Source: Theropithecus gelada | Taxonomy: Eukaryota > Chordata > Mammalia > Primates > Cercopithecidae | DNA: 64,000 nt | NCBI RefSeq assembly: GCF_003255815.1 | Contig: NC_037689.1 | Span: 25,221,154 to 25,285,153, forward strand | Direction of reading: 5' to 3' | In this document: piece by piece, positions 12,204 to 24,177 of the stretch | Position numbering within the stretch: position 1 is the first letter of the stretch | How the letters are laid out: each line of letters opens with the position of its first letter | Position numbers and translations under genes: made by a program | Notes under the pieces: generated by a model | The model's input: only the letters and a program-made list of their open reading frames with translations | Databases searched by the model: none | What the model was told of the DNA's origin: nothing

Positions 12204-12450
12204 GAGTGTGGTGGTGCAATCATAGCTCATTGCAACCTCAACCTCCTGGGCTCAAGCAATCCTCCTACCTCAGCCTCCCAAGTAGCTGGGGCCACAGGTG
12301 CACACCACCACCACACTCAACTAATTTTTTTTTTTAAATTTTTTGTCTTGCTATGTTGCCCAGGCTGGTCTTGAACTCCTAGGCTAAAGTGATCCTCCTT
12401 TGGCCTGCCAAAGTGCTGGGATTACAGGCGTGAGCCACTGTGTCCAGCAC
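12204..12450 (-). mobile_element. AluJ-like SINE, remainder after LTR7
   Basis: Continues from GAGTGTGGTGGTGCAATCAT to TGAGCCACTGTGTCCAGC, completing the Alu begun at 11761. Confidence 0.92.
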
Positions 12451-12589
12451 AACAGAGTTTTCCATTCTCTTAATGTTTTTTTTGTTTTTTGTTTTTTGTT
12501 TTTTTGGTTTTTTGCCATACAGGAGACTTAATCTCTCAGAGTCTTGAGAGGACAGTGGCAGCCTAATATTTAAGGAGTTCTTTTCATCT

Positions 12590-13218
12590 GGCTTGGCTGG
12601 CTTTTAAGGTGTGATGATGATGCGGCTCCAATGAGTGGAGGAACACCAGGGTTCCTGGTCCTCTCGCTGGTTTAGATAAAACAACATGGACACATGTGGA
12701 ATGGTTTAAAGGAGTAGAGAGTTTAATAGGCAAGAAAGAAGGGAGAAGAAAGAAGCAGCTCCCCTGTACAGAGACAGAGGGAGGGGGGCTCCAAAGGCGA
12801 GAGGGGAGGCCCCTCCTGCCTCCTGTGGGGATACTGGCCAATTATATGAGGAGGCTGGAGGAGGCGATCTGATTTGCACAGGGCTTAGGGGATTGGTTTG
12901 ACCAGGCATGTCTTTATGTAGCCCATGAAAAAAACTGGCCTTCCCACCCTAGCCTTTTAATATGCAAATACGGTGCGCCATGATGTTCTACACACGTGGG
13001 GATATGTGGGGGCAGCCATGCTGCCAGGCACATGTGGGGCAAGGGCAAGAAGAAGAAGGCGGGAATCGCCATGTTTGGATGGACCCAGTTTCTAATGTTC
13101 TGCATTTGCATATCAAAGGTTGCCCCCGAGTCTAAGAGCCCGGGCTTTCCTGATAGACAAGAAACGTTTCTGGAGCTGCTTTAAAAGAAATGAAAACTTT
13201 CCAAGGACCCCTTTTCCT
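12590..13218 (-). mobile_element. ERV1-like solo LTR
   Basis: On the minus strand it ends in a gammaretroviral R/U5 style: CTGCTTCTTTCTTCTCCC, CTATTAAACTCTCTACTCC and CCATGTTGTTTTATC. Two octamer-like ATTTGCAT/ATGCAAAT motifs lie in the U3-like part. I cannot name the family with confidence. Confidence 0.6.
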
Positions 13219-13243
13219 CTCTATCTGCCTAAAATAATTTCTT

Positions 13244-13550
13244 TTTTTTTTTTTTTTTTTTTTTGAGACGGAGTCTCGCTCTGTCGCCCAGGCTGGAGTA
13301 CAGTGGCGCGATCTCGGCTCACTGCAAGCTCCGGCTCCCGGGTTCGCGCCATTCTCCTGCCTCAGCCTCCCGAGTAGCTGGGACTACAGGCGCCGCCACC
13401 TCGCCCGGCTAATTTTTTTTTTTGTATTTTAAGTAGAGATGGGTTTTCACCATGTTAGCCAGGATGGTCTCGATCTCCTGACCTCGTGATCCGCCCGCCT
13501 CGGCCTCCCAAAGTGCTGGGATTACAGGCTTGAGCCACCGCGCCCGGCTA
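13244..13550 (-). mobile_element. AluY of Old World monkey type
   Basis: Well-preserved AluY. Site duplication AAAATAATTTCTT lies at 13231-13243 and 13551-13563. The GGCTTGAGCCACC end and CCGCCACCTCGCCCGGC second box fit cercopithecid AluY variants. Confidence 0.93.
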
Positions 13551-14097
13551 AAAATAATTTCTTAATAACTCCTACCACAATGAGAATGCCAGTGGTAGTG
13601 GAGATAGATCAAAAAGCAAATGTGAGGCAAAAGTCCGGAATGCCTGTAGGAAAACTCTGAGGTACTAAAGAGTTCTGGAAAAAAGCAGATTTCCAGCAAC
13701 CTAGATGTACATTTTAGCAGAAAAATGCCTTCCACGAGCAGCTTTCACTTAATACAAAGCAGAAGGGTAAACTTAGGAACAAAAATAATTCTCAATATAG
13801 AAATAAAATGCACTGGAATCTCACTATTATTCAATATAATTGGCAAAAGAGACAATAAACTACTTCAAAACATCTACTAATTTACTTCCAAATGTTACAG
13901 AAATATGGCAGGTCCACATCTACCAGCGAATATTCACATGTTACACACAGACTATAAAACAAAACACAAAATGGGCACTCATAACAAATAAAAGTTTTAT
14001 TTGGCATTAATAACCTAACATGATGTGGGAACACTTTACTATGTGATTAGTTGCAACGTTCAGAAGTTGGAGGAATGGGGAAAGATGGTTTATAACC
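13550..14097. other. Unassigned flank between two Alus
   Basis: About 550 bases, AT-rich, with no ORF or element that I can name. Confidence 0.5.
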
Positions 14098-14400
14098 TTT
14101 TTTTTTTTTTTTTTTTTAGACGGAGTCTCATTGTTATCACCCAGGCTGGAGCACAGTGGCATGACTTCAGCTCACTGCAACCTCCGCCTCCCGGGTTCAA
14201 GTGATTCTCCTGCCTCAGCCTCCCAAGTAGCTGGGATTACAGGTACCCGCCATCACACCTGGCTAATTTTTGTATTTTTAGTAGAGACGGAGTTTCACCA
14301 TGTTGGCCAGGCTGATCTCGAACTCCTGACCTCAGGTAATCTGCCTGCCTCAGCCTCCCAAAGTGCTAGGATTACAGGCAAGAGCCACCATGCCCGGCCT
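14098..14400 (-). mobile_element. AluS-like SINE
   Basis: Complete dimer with poly(T) leader. Confidence 0.9.
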
Positions 14401-14556
14401 GTAGCAATTTACTTAAAACTTTTCCTTTGAAGTCTGACTACTTGAATGCAAGTATTTCAAACAAAAAGGAGTTAAATATCAGATTTGCTATGGGTACAAT
14501 TCAGAGATAGCGTCACAGATTGTGGGAACGTACCTTACTATTACCATTATGGAAAA

Positions 14557-14890
14557 CAGTGTGGAAGTTCTTCAAAAAACTACAGATAGAACTAGCATAT
14601 AGCCCAGCAATTCCACAACTGGATATTTAGAGATATCTGCACCCCCATGTTCACTGCAGCCCTATTCACAGTGGCCAAGACATGGAGTCCACCTAAGTGT
14701 CCATCGATGGATGACTGGGTAAAGAAAATACGGTATCTATATATGACAGATTACTATTCAGCCTTAACAAGGGGAAATTTTCTGTCATTTTTGACAGCTT
14801 GGAGGAAGTTGGAGGGCATTATGCTAAGTGAAATAAGCCAGACAGAGGAAGAAAAATACTGCATGATCTCACTTATAGGTGGAATCTACA
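14557..14890 (+). mobile_element. L1 3' end fragment
   Basis: The ORF2 C-terminus: TCCACCTAAGTGTCCATCGA, GATTACTATTCAGCC, ATTATGCTAAGTGAAATAAG. Cut off by an Alu at 14903. Confidence 0.85.
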
Positions 14891-14902
14891 AATGTCAAAT
14901 CT

Positions 14903-15204
14903 GGCTAGGTGAGGTGGCTCATACCTGGAATCCCAGCAGTTTGGGAGGCCAAGGCAAGCAGATCTCTTGAGCCCAGGAGTTGGAGACCAGCCTGGGCAAC
15001 ACGGTGAAACCCCATCTCTACAAAAAAATACAAAAATTAGCCAGGTGTGGTGGCACATGCCTGTAGTCCCAGCTACTCAGGAGGCTGGGGCAGGAGAATC
15101 GCTTGGGCCTGGGAGGCCAAGGCTGCAGGGAGCCATGATTGCACCACTGCACTCCAGCCTGGGTGACAAAGCAAGACCCTATCTCAAAGGAAAAAAAAAA
15201 AAAA
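14903..15204 (+). mobile_element. AluJ-like SINE
   Basis: Full dimer with GATCTCTTGAGCCCAGGAG, inserted at the end of the L1 fragment. Confidence 0.9.
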
Positions 15205-15355
15205 GGAAATTGGTAATATCTGATCATAATTGAATTGTGTAAATCCTTTAATCCAGCAATTCCTTTTGTATAGACTGATCCTACAAACACACCCACCCAC
15301 ACAAATATGCAAATATACACATATGTGTGCACCGATTATTTTATTATTTATTTTT

Positions 15356-15413
15356 TGAGGTGGAGCCTCCCAAAGTGCTAGGATTACAGGCATGAGCCAC
15401 GGTGCCCAGCCCC
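15356..15413 (-). mobile_element. Alu fragment
   Basis: Only GGAGCCTCCCAAAGTGCTAG through GAGCCACGGTGCCCAGCC remains. Confidence 0.75.
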
Positions 15414-15556
15414 CAATTATTTTATGTAGTATTGTTTGTAACGTAAAAATGGCAAACACTTTATTCTCTTTTTCTCAGGCAACTGGATAAATTATGGTGC
15501 ACCTTATCCATAAGTAGAATATCACACCATGACTGCAAGTGAAAATACAGCAGCTA

Positions 15557-16629
15557 TGTTATTGGGGGAAACCCCACCCCCAATATTTAATGTGGGTTCT
15601 TTTCTATTTCCCTAAGCATCGGCTGGTCTGAGAAATAAAGGGAAAGAGTACAAAAGAGAGAAATTTTAAAGCTGGGTGTCTGGGGGAGACATCACATGTT
15701 GGCAGGTTCCGTGATGGTCCCTGAGCTGTAAAACCAGCAAGTTTTTATTAGCGATTTTCAAAAGGGGAGGGAGTGTACGAATAGGGTGTGGGTGACAGAG
15801 ATCACATGCTTCACAAGGTAATAAGATATTACAAAGCAAATGGAGGCACGGTGATATCACAGGACCACAGGATGGGGTGAAATTAAAATTGCTAATGAAG
15901 TTCATGCATGCATTGTCATTGATAACATCTTATCAGGAGACAGGGTTTGAGACCAGACAACCTGTCTGACCAAAATTTATTAGGCGGGAATTTCCTCATC
16001 CTAATAAGCCTGGGAGCACTACAGGAGACCCGGACTTATTTCATCCCTTTGGCTTCGACCATAAAAGACAGCTGCCCCCACCAGGGCCATTCATAGGCCT
16101 ACCATCAGGGGTGCATTCTCTTTCACAGGGATGTTCCTTGCTGAGAAAAAGAATTCAGTGATATTTTTCCTATTTGCTTCTGAAAGAAGAGAAATATGGC
16201 TCTGTTCCGTCCGGCTCACTGGCAGTCAGAGTTTACGGTTATCTCCCTTGTTCCCTGAACATTGCTGTTATCCTGTTCTTTTTTCAAGGTGCCCAGATTT
16301 CATATTATTCAAACACACATGCTCTACAAACAATTTGTGCAGTTAATGCAATCATCACAGGGTCCTGAGGCGACATACATCCTCCTCAGCTTATGAAGAT
16401 GACGGGATTAAGAGATTAAAGACAGGCATAGGAAATCACAAGGGTATTGATAAGTGTCCATGAAATCTTCACAATTTATGTTCAGAGACTGCAGTAAAGA
16501 CAGGTGTAAGAAATTATAAAAGTATTAATTTGGGGAACTAATAAATGTCCATGAAATCTTCACAACTTATGTTCTTCTGCCATGGCTTCAGTCAGTCCCT
16601 CCGTTCGGAGTCCCTGACTTCCCGCAACA
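15557..16629 (-). mobile_element. Long ERV solo LTR (about 1.07 kb)
   Basis: On the minus strand it starts TGTTGCGGGAAGTCAGGG and ends near CCCCAATAACA. Its sense strand contains AATAAAAACTTGCTGG (likely poly(A) region) and CTTTTGTACTCTTTCCC. The 5-mer CTATG occurs at 15554-15558 and 16630-16634 and may be the target duplication, but it overlaps the LTR end by two bases. A roughly 75-bp unit is tandemly repeated in the U3-like end (about 16405-16580). The family name is not certain. Confidence 0.8.
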
Positions 16630-17885
16630 CTATGCTGTATTTTCATATAGTGATAAGGAGAATCATCACTAATATAGCTATATTATATGATTATGACTAA
16701 TATGATTATGACAGTAAACCCAACCAAAGACAAAATTCCTTGCCTGCCTGCAGTTTGCATTCTAGTGGGAAGAGGAAGACAATAAACAAAGTAAATAAGA
16801 AAAGGGTACAAACCAGTAGAAAGTGCTCAGTGGTAGAGAGGAAAAAAAATAAATTTGGGATAGTGGTAGAGAGTGTTGGAATCAAGTTGAAATTTTAAAT
16901 AAAGTGCTGGAGGAATTGAGAAGATATTTGAGCAAAGAGTTGAAGATGGTGAAGGTGAAAGCTATGCTGGTATCTAGAAGAGAGAAAAGGGCCAGTGGAA
17001 AGGTCCCATGGCAGGAACTTATGGGATATGTTCTAAATCAGCAGAGTCCAGGCATCAGGAGCTGATGCCCTGGAGAGAGACTCAGGGACATTATTGACAG
17101 CAGACCGTGGAGATCTTTCTATACTGTTGCTATGATATTATTTTGCTTTCTGAGTGCAACAGAGAGCTACTGGAGGTTTCTGATCAGAAAGGGAGCCCAC
17201 AGGAATAATTACTGCCCCTATTTGAAGAATGGATCCATTAATACGGAGAACAGCTAAGAAACATGTCCACCACAATGGCCCCAGTGAGAAGCAGAGCCTG
17301 ACCCAGGTCTCTGACTCACAGTTCAAGGCACGTTCAAGCACCCCAGATTCTTACTTACAATTCACTACACTGCTCATAGAAATATTTTCCATTTGGTAAA
17401 AGATCAAAAGTTGACTTGGTGACATTGAGTAGAAATTCTGAGATGAATTCAGAGAAAGGAAAGGTGATCCATAAAAATAAAAAAAAATTAAAAAAAAAAA
17501 AAAAAATCCTTCAAATGCCCACTGCAAGAATGAGGATTCCAGAGAGATCTTTATACCTCTTTTCTATTTCTCAGTGCACTGGCACCTCTTTGTTGATCTT
17601 GGCAGCCATCTGGTTGGATAAACTTGTCTGCAGTTTTTCTACCTGGTGGCTCTAATCCCATCCAAGTAAAACACTGCAAGAGCTCACATTCTTGGCTTGG
17701 CATGTGGGCATGATATGCCATAAATTTCAAAATTCGAGGATGACCCTGTTGATCCAGGATCTTGTTTGGCATGAAGATTAATCTTGCTGTGAAAGCTTAA
17801 AGGAAGATCACCATTTGAGTCTTGGTTCTTTCTGTTTTGCTGTGTGGATGGCTCCCAAATGGTCCCCAATCTTATTTTTCTAAGT

Positions 17886-18112
17886 AGTGGTTTTTAAACC
17901 AGGGGAGATTTTACTTCCCAGGGGCTTTTGGCAATGTCTGGAGACATTTTTAGTTGTCACCACAGGAGTGGGGGCCAAAGGGGGATACTGGTATCTAGGG
18001 AGTAGAGGCCAAAGATGTCTACCAACATCCTATAATGCATAGAATGGCACCAACCACAGAGAATCACCCAGCCTCAGATGTCAGTAGTGCTCAGTTAGAG
18101 AAACTCAGGGCT
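17886..18112 (+). mobile_element. MER5-like hAT element
   Basis: AATGTCTGGAGACATTTTTA, GTTGTCACCACAGGAG and CATCCTATAATGCATAGAAT match the MER5A/B type. Confidence 0.78.
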
Positions 18113-18182
18113 TTTGCGTGAGAAACTCTATCTAACAATGTATCATCTATCCCTATCAACCTATTATCTATCATCTGTCTAG

Positions 18183-18189
18183 TTATCTA

Positions 18190-18237
<48 letters not shown>

Positions 18238-18282
18238 CATCCATCCATCCATCCATCCACATCCACATCCACATCTACATAT
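18183..18282 (+). repeat. (TATC)n-(CATC)n-(CACATC)n microsatellite
   Basis: About 54 bases of pure TATC, then CATC and ACATCC units. Likely length-variable. Confidence 0.95.
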
Positions 18283-18412
18283 AACTCCTGGGCTCAAGCA
18301 ATCCTCCTACCTCAGCCTCCTGAGTAGTTAGGACTACAGGCATGCACCACAACGTCCAGCTAAGTTTTTCATTTTCTGTAGAGACAGGGTCTTACTAGAT
18401 TGCCTAGCTCAA
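18283..18412 (-). mobile_element. AluJ fragment
   Basis: CTCCTGGGCTCAAGCAATCC to GTAGAGACAGGGTCTTACTA, about half an element, abutting the microsatellite. Confidence 0.8.
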
Positions 18413-19145
18413 GCTTCATAAATTGTAATAGAATTTTGAAGCCCATGTAACAATGAATAAAGCAGATATTGATAGAGAACTCTATACATGATTAAGTGGT
18501 TTTATTTCTGGGATGTTTAAGACTTATTTTCATTGTCACAAATGCTGTAACATTTACAATATGAAACATGACAATATTTACATCTTATAATATTAAAATT
18601 TTTAAAAATAATTAAACCATTTAAAATATTGACTAATTCAAATTTGAAAGGCTAACCAAAGCCCTCAAAAAGATATACATTTTTAAAAACTGAGCCATCA
18701 AAATTCATTCTGCCTGTCTAGAAAGAGTACATCTTATTACTATCTTTGGAGCCTAGAATGAGGATGATCTGTCATTACTTAAAGAACACATTTAAAGAAC
18801 AGAAAACTAAGCTAAACTTCAGTGAAGATAAAAGGATGGAAAATGTTAGGCCAAATCAGGTCAAGAGTAAGAAAATAAAGGTATGGGATCAAGATGTAGG
18901 CAAATGGTTAAAATGGTGGGTTCTCCTACATTTTCTGTGAACCCTGAAGGAGTCAGTGCTTCAAGGTGGATCCGAAGTCACTCAATGGGACTAAATTCAA
19001 AACAGGGTCAAGTGGCCATTTGCTGACAAGAGCTCACACATGTGCTCTGAGTTCCTGGAAAACCCAAACATTCTTACAACTTTGAGACTTTCACAACTGT
19101 CGATTCCTATTCATGTAGCCTGAATCAATCAATAGACTGTGATCT

Positions 19146-19951
19146 GTGTCAACCAATCAGAATTCAATAAGCATCAACTAGTCAGAACTCAATAAGTGTC
19201 AACCAGTTAGAACCTAGTAAGTGTCAAACAGTCAGAGCTCATCAGGTGTCGACCCATCAGAACTCAACAAGTGTTGAGTCATCAGAACCCAAGTGCCAAA
19301 CTCATCAGAACTCAGCAAGTGCCCACCAGTCAGAACCCAGTGTCAACCCATCAGAACTCATCAAGTGTCCACCTATCAGAACTCAATAAGCATCAGCCCA
19401 TGAGAGTCCAACAAGTGTCAAAGAGTCAGAACTCAATGAGCATCAACCAGTTAGATAGAACCCAATGAATGCTAACCCATCAGAACTCAACAAGTGTCAA
19501 CCAATCAGAATTCAACAAGCACAAACCCATCAGGACCCAACAAGTGTCAACCAGTCTGAACTCAACAAGCACCAACCCCTCAGAACCCAATGAGTGTCAA
19601 CCAGTCAGAAGCCAACAAGTCAGAAGCCTACAAGCATTAACCAGTCAGAACTCAATAAGCATCAACCAGTCAGAACTTAACAAGCATCAAACAGTCAGAA
19701 GCCAACAAGCATCAACCCATCAAACCCAAAAAGCAGCAACCAGTCAGAACTCAACAAGTATCAACCAATCAGAACCCAACAAATGTCAACCCATGAGAAC
19801 TCAACAAACACAAAACCATGAGATCCCAAGTGTCAACAGGTCAGAACCCAACAAATGTCAACCCATGAGAATTCAACAAACATCAACCCATGAGATCCCA
19901 AGTGTCAACCAGTCAGAACCCAACAAGCATCAACCAATCAGAACTAAACAA
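19146..19951 (+). repeat. 25-bp minisatellite, about 32 units
   Basis: The unit is close to AACTCAACAAGTGTCAACCA followed by ATCAG, repeated about 32 times with point changes and a few partial units. Alternating subtypes (AAGTGTCAACC versus AAGCATCAACC; CTCAACAAG versus CCCAACAAG) suggest higher-order structure. Long reading frames over it (for example 19469-20209) arise from the array and are not good evidence of a gene. It lies 3' of PRKX. Confidence 0.95.
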
Positions 19952-22168
19952 GTTTGCATTCCTCAGTTGCCTAGCAGACCAGTGGGAACCTTGGGCAGGA
20001 ACTCTATTAAAAAAAAAAAAAAAGAAAGAAAGAGAGAAAGAAAAAATCTTCTCTTTGTTCTCCAGAACTGTATCTCTCTAGTTTGCAAACTATTCGCTGG
20101 AATAGTTTCTCTTATCATTTTTAAAAGAAAACCCTTTTCAGTACATTTTGTTGACACTTTGTTACTGAGACAAGATGAATTCACAAGCCCACAAGAACTA
20201 AAACTCTGATAAGAAATAGTTAAGAGTTAGACACATGCAATTCCACCACCATTTCTTTCTCCTTGGAAAAGAGAACACACAAACCTATCCAGAACTGCAA
20301 CGTCCACCCAGATCTTCCATGAGAGTTGGCAGTCTCTCAAATGGACCGGTTACAGAGTCATCAGCCGCCAGAAGCTGACACAGATATTCCACTGCCGTTA
20401 GGAAAAGAGAATCCATCCAACTGGCATCGCAAACTAGCTCATAAAAAGTAATGGCAACCTGTAATATCAACGGCACTTTGGGCCCAGCAGTCGTTTTTTT
20501 TTTTTTTTTTTTTTAAAAAAACCCAAGAAGCTGGACCAACTAGTTGTCAATGTACAAATTTACAAAGTCTAGAAACAGGGGCTGGAGAAAAGAAAATCAT
20601 ACTCACGTAATGCCAGAATACTATTATTCTAATAAATGTACTGCAAAATGCACACCTTAGCCAGAAAGCTGCTGTGTGCCATATTAAACAATGGAAATAA
20701 AATGGTTTTGAGTTTTTAATTCACAGATGTCATGAGAAAGCAAGCAACAAGTTTTCTCTCAAGACTAGTTGGCATTTGCTCCCTTGTGAAATCACCAATA
20801 TTGAGTCCCGTTTTAATGTGGAAAAGCAAAGAGATACGGAGTGCAGAGCAGTCACTTTTTTTAATAGAAAAGTGCTTTTCAAACACTAAGCAAGACCCAA
20901 GAAAGGGCTATGGATTCAGTTTTGCAGGTCTCTACTCGTATTAAAAATAATTTGAAATAAAACAGTGCTCTATGTAACCATGATTAACAAATTCATATTT
21001 GATAACCCTGTTTCTACACTATTAATATTGTAAAGTTTGGATTGTCTTGTTCAACTTTAGTTTTAGGGGCGTGTGTGCGTTTGCACGTATGTGAGTCCGG
21101 GTGGTTCTGTAAAATATGCACAATATATTTCTCATTGTGGCCACGGTAAAGGTATGAAAAACACTAGCTTGGAGAATCTCTTGTTAAGCACTCACTATTT
21201 TAAAGATTATATTCTTGAAAGAAGCAGAAGTTTCCCGTGTTGGATTGTTACCAGATACTTTTCTTAGAAAAAAGGTAAAGTGGGGTTGGATGGGAAAAAG
21301 AAAAAACCCAAGACAAAAGAAAAGGCATCTAAACATCTGTCCACAATGAAATGGATACTTCTACTGTATCCTGTACTGACTACTGTAGCTGACTTTCACA
21401 AATAATGAACGATGTACCTTCTCCAGGGCCAGCTTCTTCCAGCTCTAGATATTCAGGCATTCTGGTCATTATTCATCAGTTCAATTAAAAACAAGCCCAG
21501 TGTAAAATAACGGCAAGAACTCTGAACTCTGTACACCAAATTATCTTTCTTCATTCCCCACTTACTGGAATGACATCATTTTTTAAACTTTGCCTTTTGT
21601 AGATTTTTTTTTTCATTTTTCCAAGGCACTCATTTTAAAACGGCCTCCGCACAATTCCTGATTCATTATGAATTGTTTTTCAGCCAGTGGGTTTCCGAGA
21701 CATTGCCCCCAAGGGGATTTTAAAAGCTGAGTTTGCAGCCGGCTCAAAGCCAGACATTTGTAACTAGATACGAAAGCATGAATCTATTCTCCGTGATGTC
21801 CTTGAGAACTAAAAATGTTTCAGATGAAAGTTAAGACCCAGGTGTGCAGGCCTGTGTCTTCTCTGATTTTTGGAGTAGGGGGTGGTTGATGGTGGCTCCC
21901 AGGGACTGAGAAGAGGGGACAATGGGGACTTGCTGTTTAATGGGTGTAAAGTTTCAGTCGTGCAAAGTAAGAGTTTCCGGAGATCTGCTGGACAACAGAG
22001 CTCATGGTGAACAGTGTGGATTAGACATGTAAAAATTTAACAGGGTAGATCTCATGTTGTGGTTTTTATCAGAATTTTAAAAATTGAATTGTAGCTTTAC
22101 ATGTGTAGAAAATGGTCTCTTTCATGGACTTCTCAAAGGCAGCCCGCCTAGTAAAATAAATTTGCAAG
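19952..22168. other. Long repeat-poor flank
   Basis: About 2.2 kb with only a GAAA-rich stretch (20008-20047) and a poly(T)/poly(A) junction (20496-20521). No convincing ORF or known repeat. It could hold an old element or a conserved non-coding segment. Confidence 0.5.
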
Positions 22169-22475
22169 GCCAGACATGGTGGCTCGTGAGAGCCTGTAAT
22201 CCCAACACTTTGGGAGGCCGAGGCAGAAGGATCACTCAAGCCCAGGAGTTTGAGACCAACCTGGGCAACATAGCAAGATCCTGTCTCCACAGAAAAATGT
22301 AAAAATTAGTTAGGCATGGTGGGGGTGCATCTGTAGTCCCAGCTACTTTGGAGGTTGAGATGGGAGGACGGCTTGAGCCTAGGAGGTCGAGGCTGCAGTG
22401 AGCTGTGATCGTGCCATTGCACTCCAGCCTTGACAACAGAATGAGACCCTGTCTCAACAAAAATAATATAATACA
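22169..22475 (+). mobile_element. AluJ-like SINE
   Basis: GGATCACTCAAGCCCAGGAG and a (TAATA)n-type tail. Confidence 0.88.
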
Positions 22476-22487
22476 ATAAATTTGCAA

Positions 22488-22745
22488 GATGAATGGATAA
22501 AGAAAATATGGCAGCATATATATGCCATGGAATACCATTCAGCCATTAATAAAGAATGAAATCCTGTCATTCTCATCAACATGGATGAAACTGGAGGACA
22601 TTATGTTACGTGAAATAAGCAGAACTGGAAAGGCAAATATCACAGGTTCTCACTCACATGGGAGCTAAAAGTAGCTCTTACAGAAATAAAAAGTAGAACA
22701 GAGGATACTAGCGGCTGGCAAGGGTGGGGGGACGAGGAGATAGAG
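22488..22745 (+). mobile_element. L1 3' end, first part
   Basis: GATGAATGGATAAAGAAAAT, ATACCATTCAGCCATTAA and GGACATTATGTTACGTGAAA are ORF2 C-terminal/3'UTR L1 sequence. Split by an Alu and resumes at 23049. Confidence 0.85.
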
Positions 22746-23048
22746 AGAGGTTTGTTTTTTTTTTTTTTGAGACGGAGTCTCGTTCTGTCGACCAGGTTGG
22801 AGTGCAATGGAGCGATCTCGGCTCACTGCAACCTCCGCCTCCCAGGTTCAAGCAATCCTCCTGCCTCAGCCACCTGAGCAGCTGGGATTACAGGTGTGTG
22901 CCACTATTCCCAGCTAATTTTCGTATTTTTAGTAGAGACAAGGTTTCACCATGTTGGTCAAGCTGGTCTCGAACTCTTGATCTCATGATCCACCTGCCTG
23001 AGCCTCCCAAAGTGCTGGGATTACAGGCATGAGCCACCCTGCCCGGCC
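22746..23048 (-). mobile_element. AluS-like SINE inside L1
   Basis: Poly(T) then GAGACGGAGTCTCGTTCTG. Separates two collinear L1 pieces. Confidence 0.9.
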
Positions 23049-23336
23049 GAGATTTCTTAAAGGATACAAAATTACAGCTAGACAGGAGGAATACCTTCTG
23101 GTGTTCTATAGCCCTGTAGAATAACTATAGTTAACAATAATATACAGTTCCAAATCTAGGAGGATATTAAATGTTCCCAACACAAAGAAATGATGCCTGA
23201 TTGTGATGCCTGACGGATTTGCTAATTACCATGATCGGATCACTGTACATTATGTTTACTCAAACATTGGTATGTACCCCAAAAATATGTACAAGTATTA
23301 TTTGTCAATAAAAATGTAAATTAAAAATCTTTTTAA
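23049..23336 (+). mobile_element. L1 3'UTR, second part
   Basis: TTAACAATAATATACAGTTC, TGTTCCCAACACAAAGAAAT and a final TCAATAAAAATGTAAA continue the L1 from 22745. Confidence 0.85.
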
Positions 23337-23534
23337 AAAATTTGATCCACAGAAGGGTTGATGGACTAGTTTTAGTACATCATGGTTTTCTGCCTTATAA
23401 CAAAACATCGAATTTCCGGTTCCCTCATCAATACACCCACGGCAGGCCTTCAGCATTTGCCGGTTTTAACGCGCATCCAATATTTTTATCGGAAAATACA
23501 GAATGCTGTTCTTTGTTTAATAAACGTCTAAGTA

Positions 23535-23965
23535 TGTATTATTATATATAATAAATATATAATATATAAATTTGATATATACTAAACATATATAAATATA
23601 TATTACAAATTACATTATATAATATAGTATACATATATACACATATACTATATATTATATAGTATACATATTATGTATAATATATAAAGTGTTGTATATA
23701 TTACATGCATAGATTGATATACAGCACTTTAATATACAGTACTTTAACATATGTATATTTTGTATGTTAATGTAACATATTCATAAATTGTATATATTAT
23801 ACATATATTGCATTCATTAAAATATATATTAACATAAATTATATTAATGCATTTAATATATTACATTAATTTTATAATATGTAAACATACATTTGTATAT
23901 GTACATATTATATTCATATATGTATTCTATGTTATGCTTATGTAACACATATTTATTATTGAAGT
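23535..23965. repeat. AT-rich TATATA low-complexity region
   Basis: About 430 bases dominated by TATATA, ACATATAT and TTAATATAT phrases with irregular period. Likely easily unwound DNA. Confidence 0.9.
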
Positions 23966-24177
23966 GTTGTTTAGCACCTTGGTGTGAGCAGCAGCAGATG
24001 GAATGGAAACCTTAGCTCTGTGAGTTTGTTTTCTGCTGAGTTCTTGTGTCAACAGCTTTGTCTTTTAGCAGTGGTTAGAGTGGGCAGGTGTCCCATGCGT
24101 TGCAGTATTTTAAGAATTGAAGGATAACTTTGTTGCACACACATGTAACAGTGCATCTCACTGCCCACATAAAACGG

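Larger units (their letters stand above)
16630..19145. other. Unassigned flank with MER5-like copy and microsatellite
   Basis: No gene is seen. 16700-17100 has the flavour of an ancient LINE-type 3' end but is too diverged to assign. A MER5-like copy (17886-18112), a tetranucleotide array and an Alu fragment follow; 18413-19145 is AT-rich and unassigned. Confidence 0.5.

Noticed and set aside
14647..14970. Frame encoding L1 ORF2 C-terminal-like residues
   Set aside because: A broken L1 3' end fused to an Alu, not a functional reverse transcriptase.
19146..19951. CRISPR-like array
   Set aside because: Units are contiguous with no unique spacers, in primate DNA; it is a minisatellite.
19469..20209. 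246-codon frame of NQSEPNKHQP-type repeats
   Set aside because: Open only because of the 25-bp minisatellite; no splice sites, promoter or conservation seen.
20285..20476. 63-codon minus-strand frame with a protein-like look (ITFYELVCDASW)
   Set aside because: Ends beside a poly(T)/poly(A) junction; no homology I recognise and no neighbouring exons.
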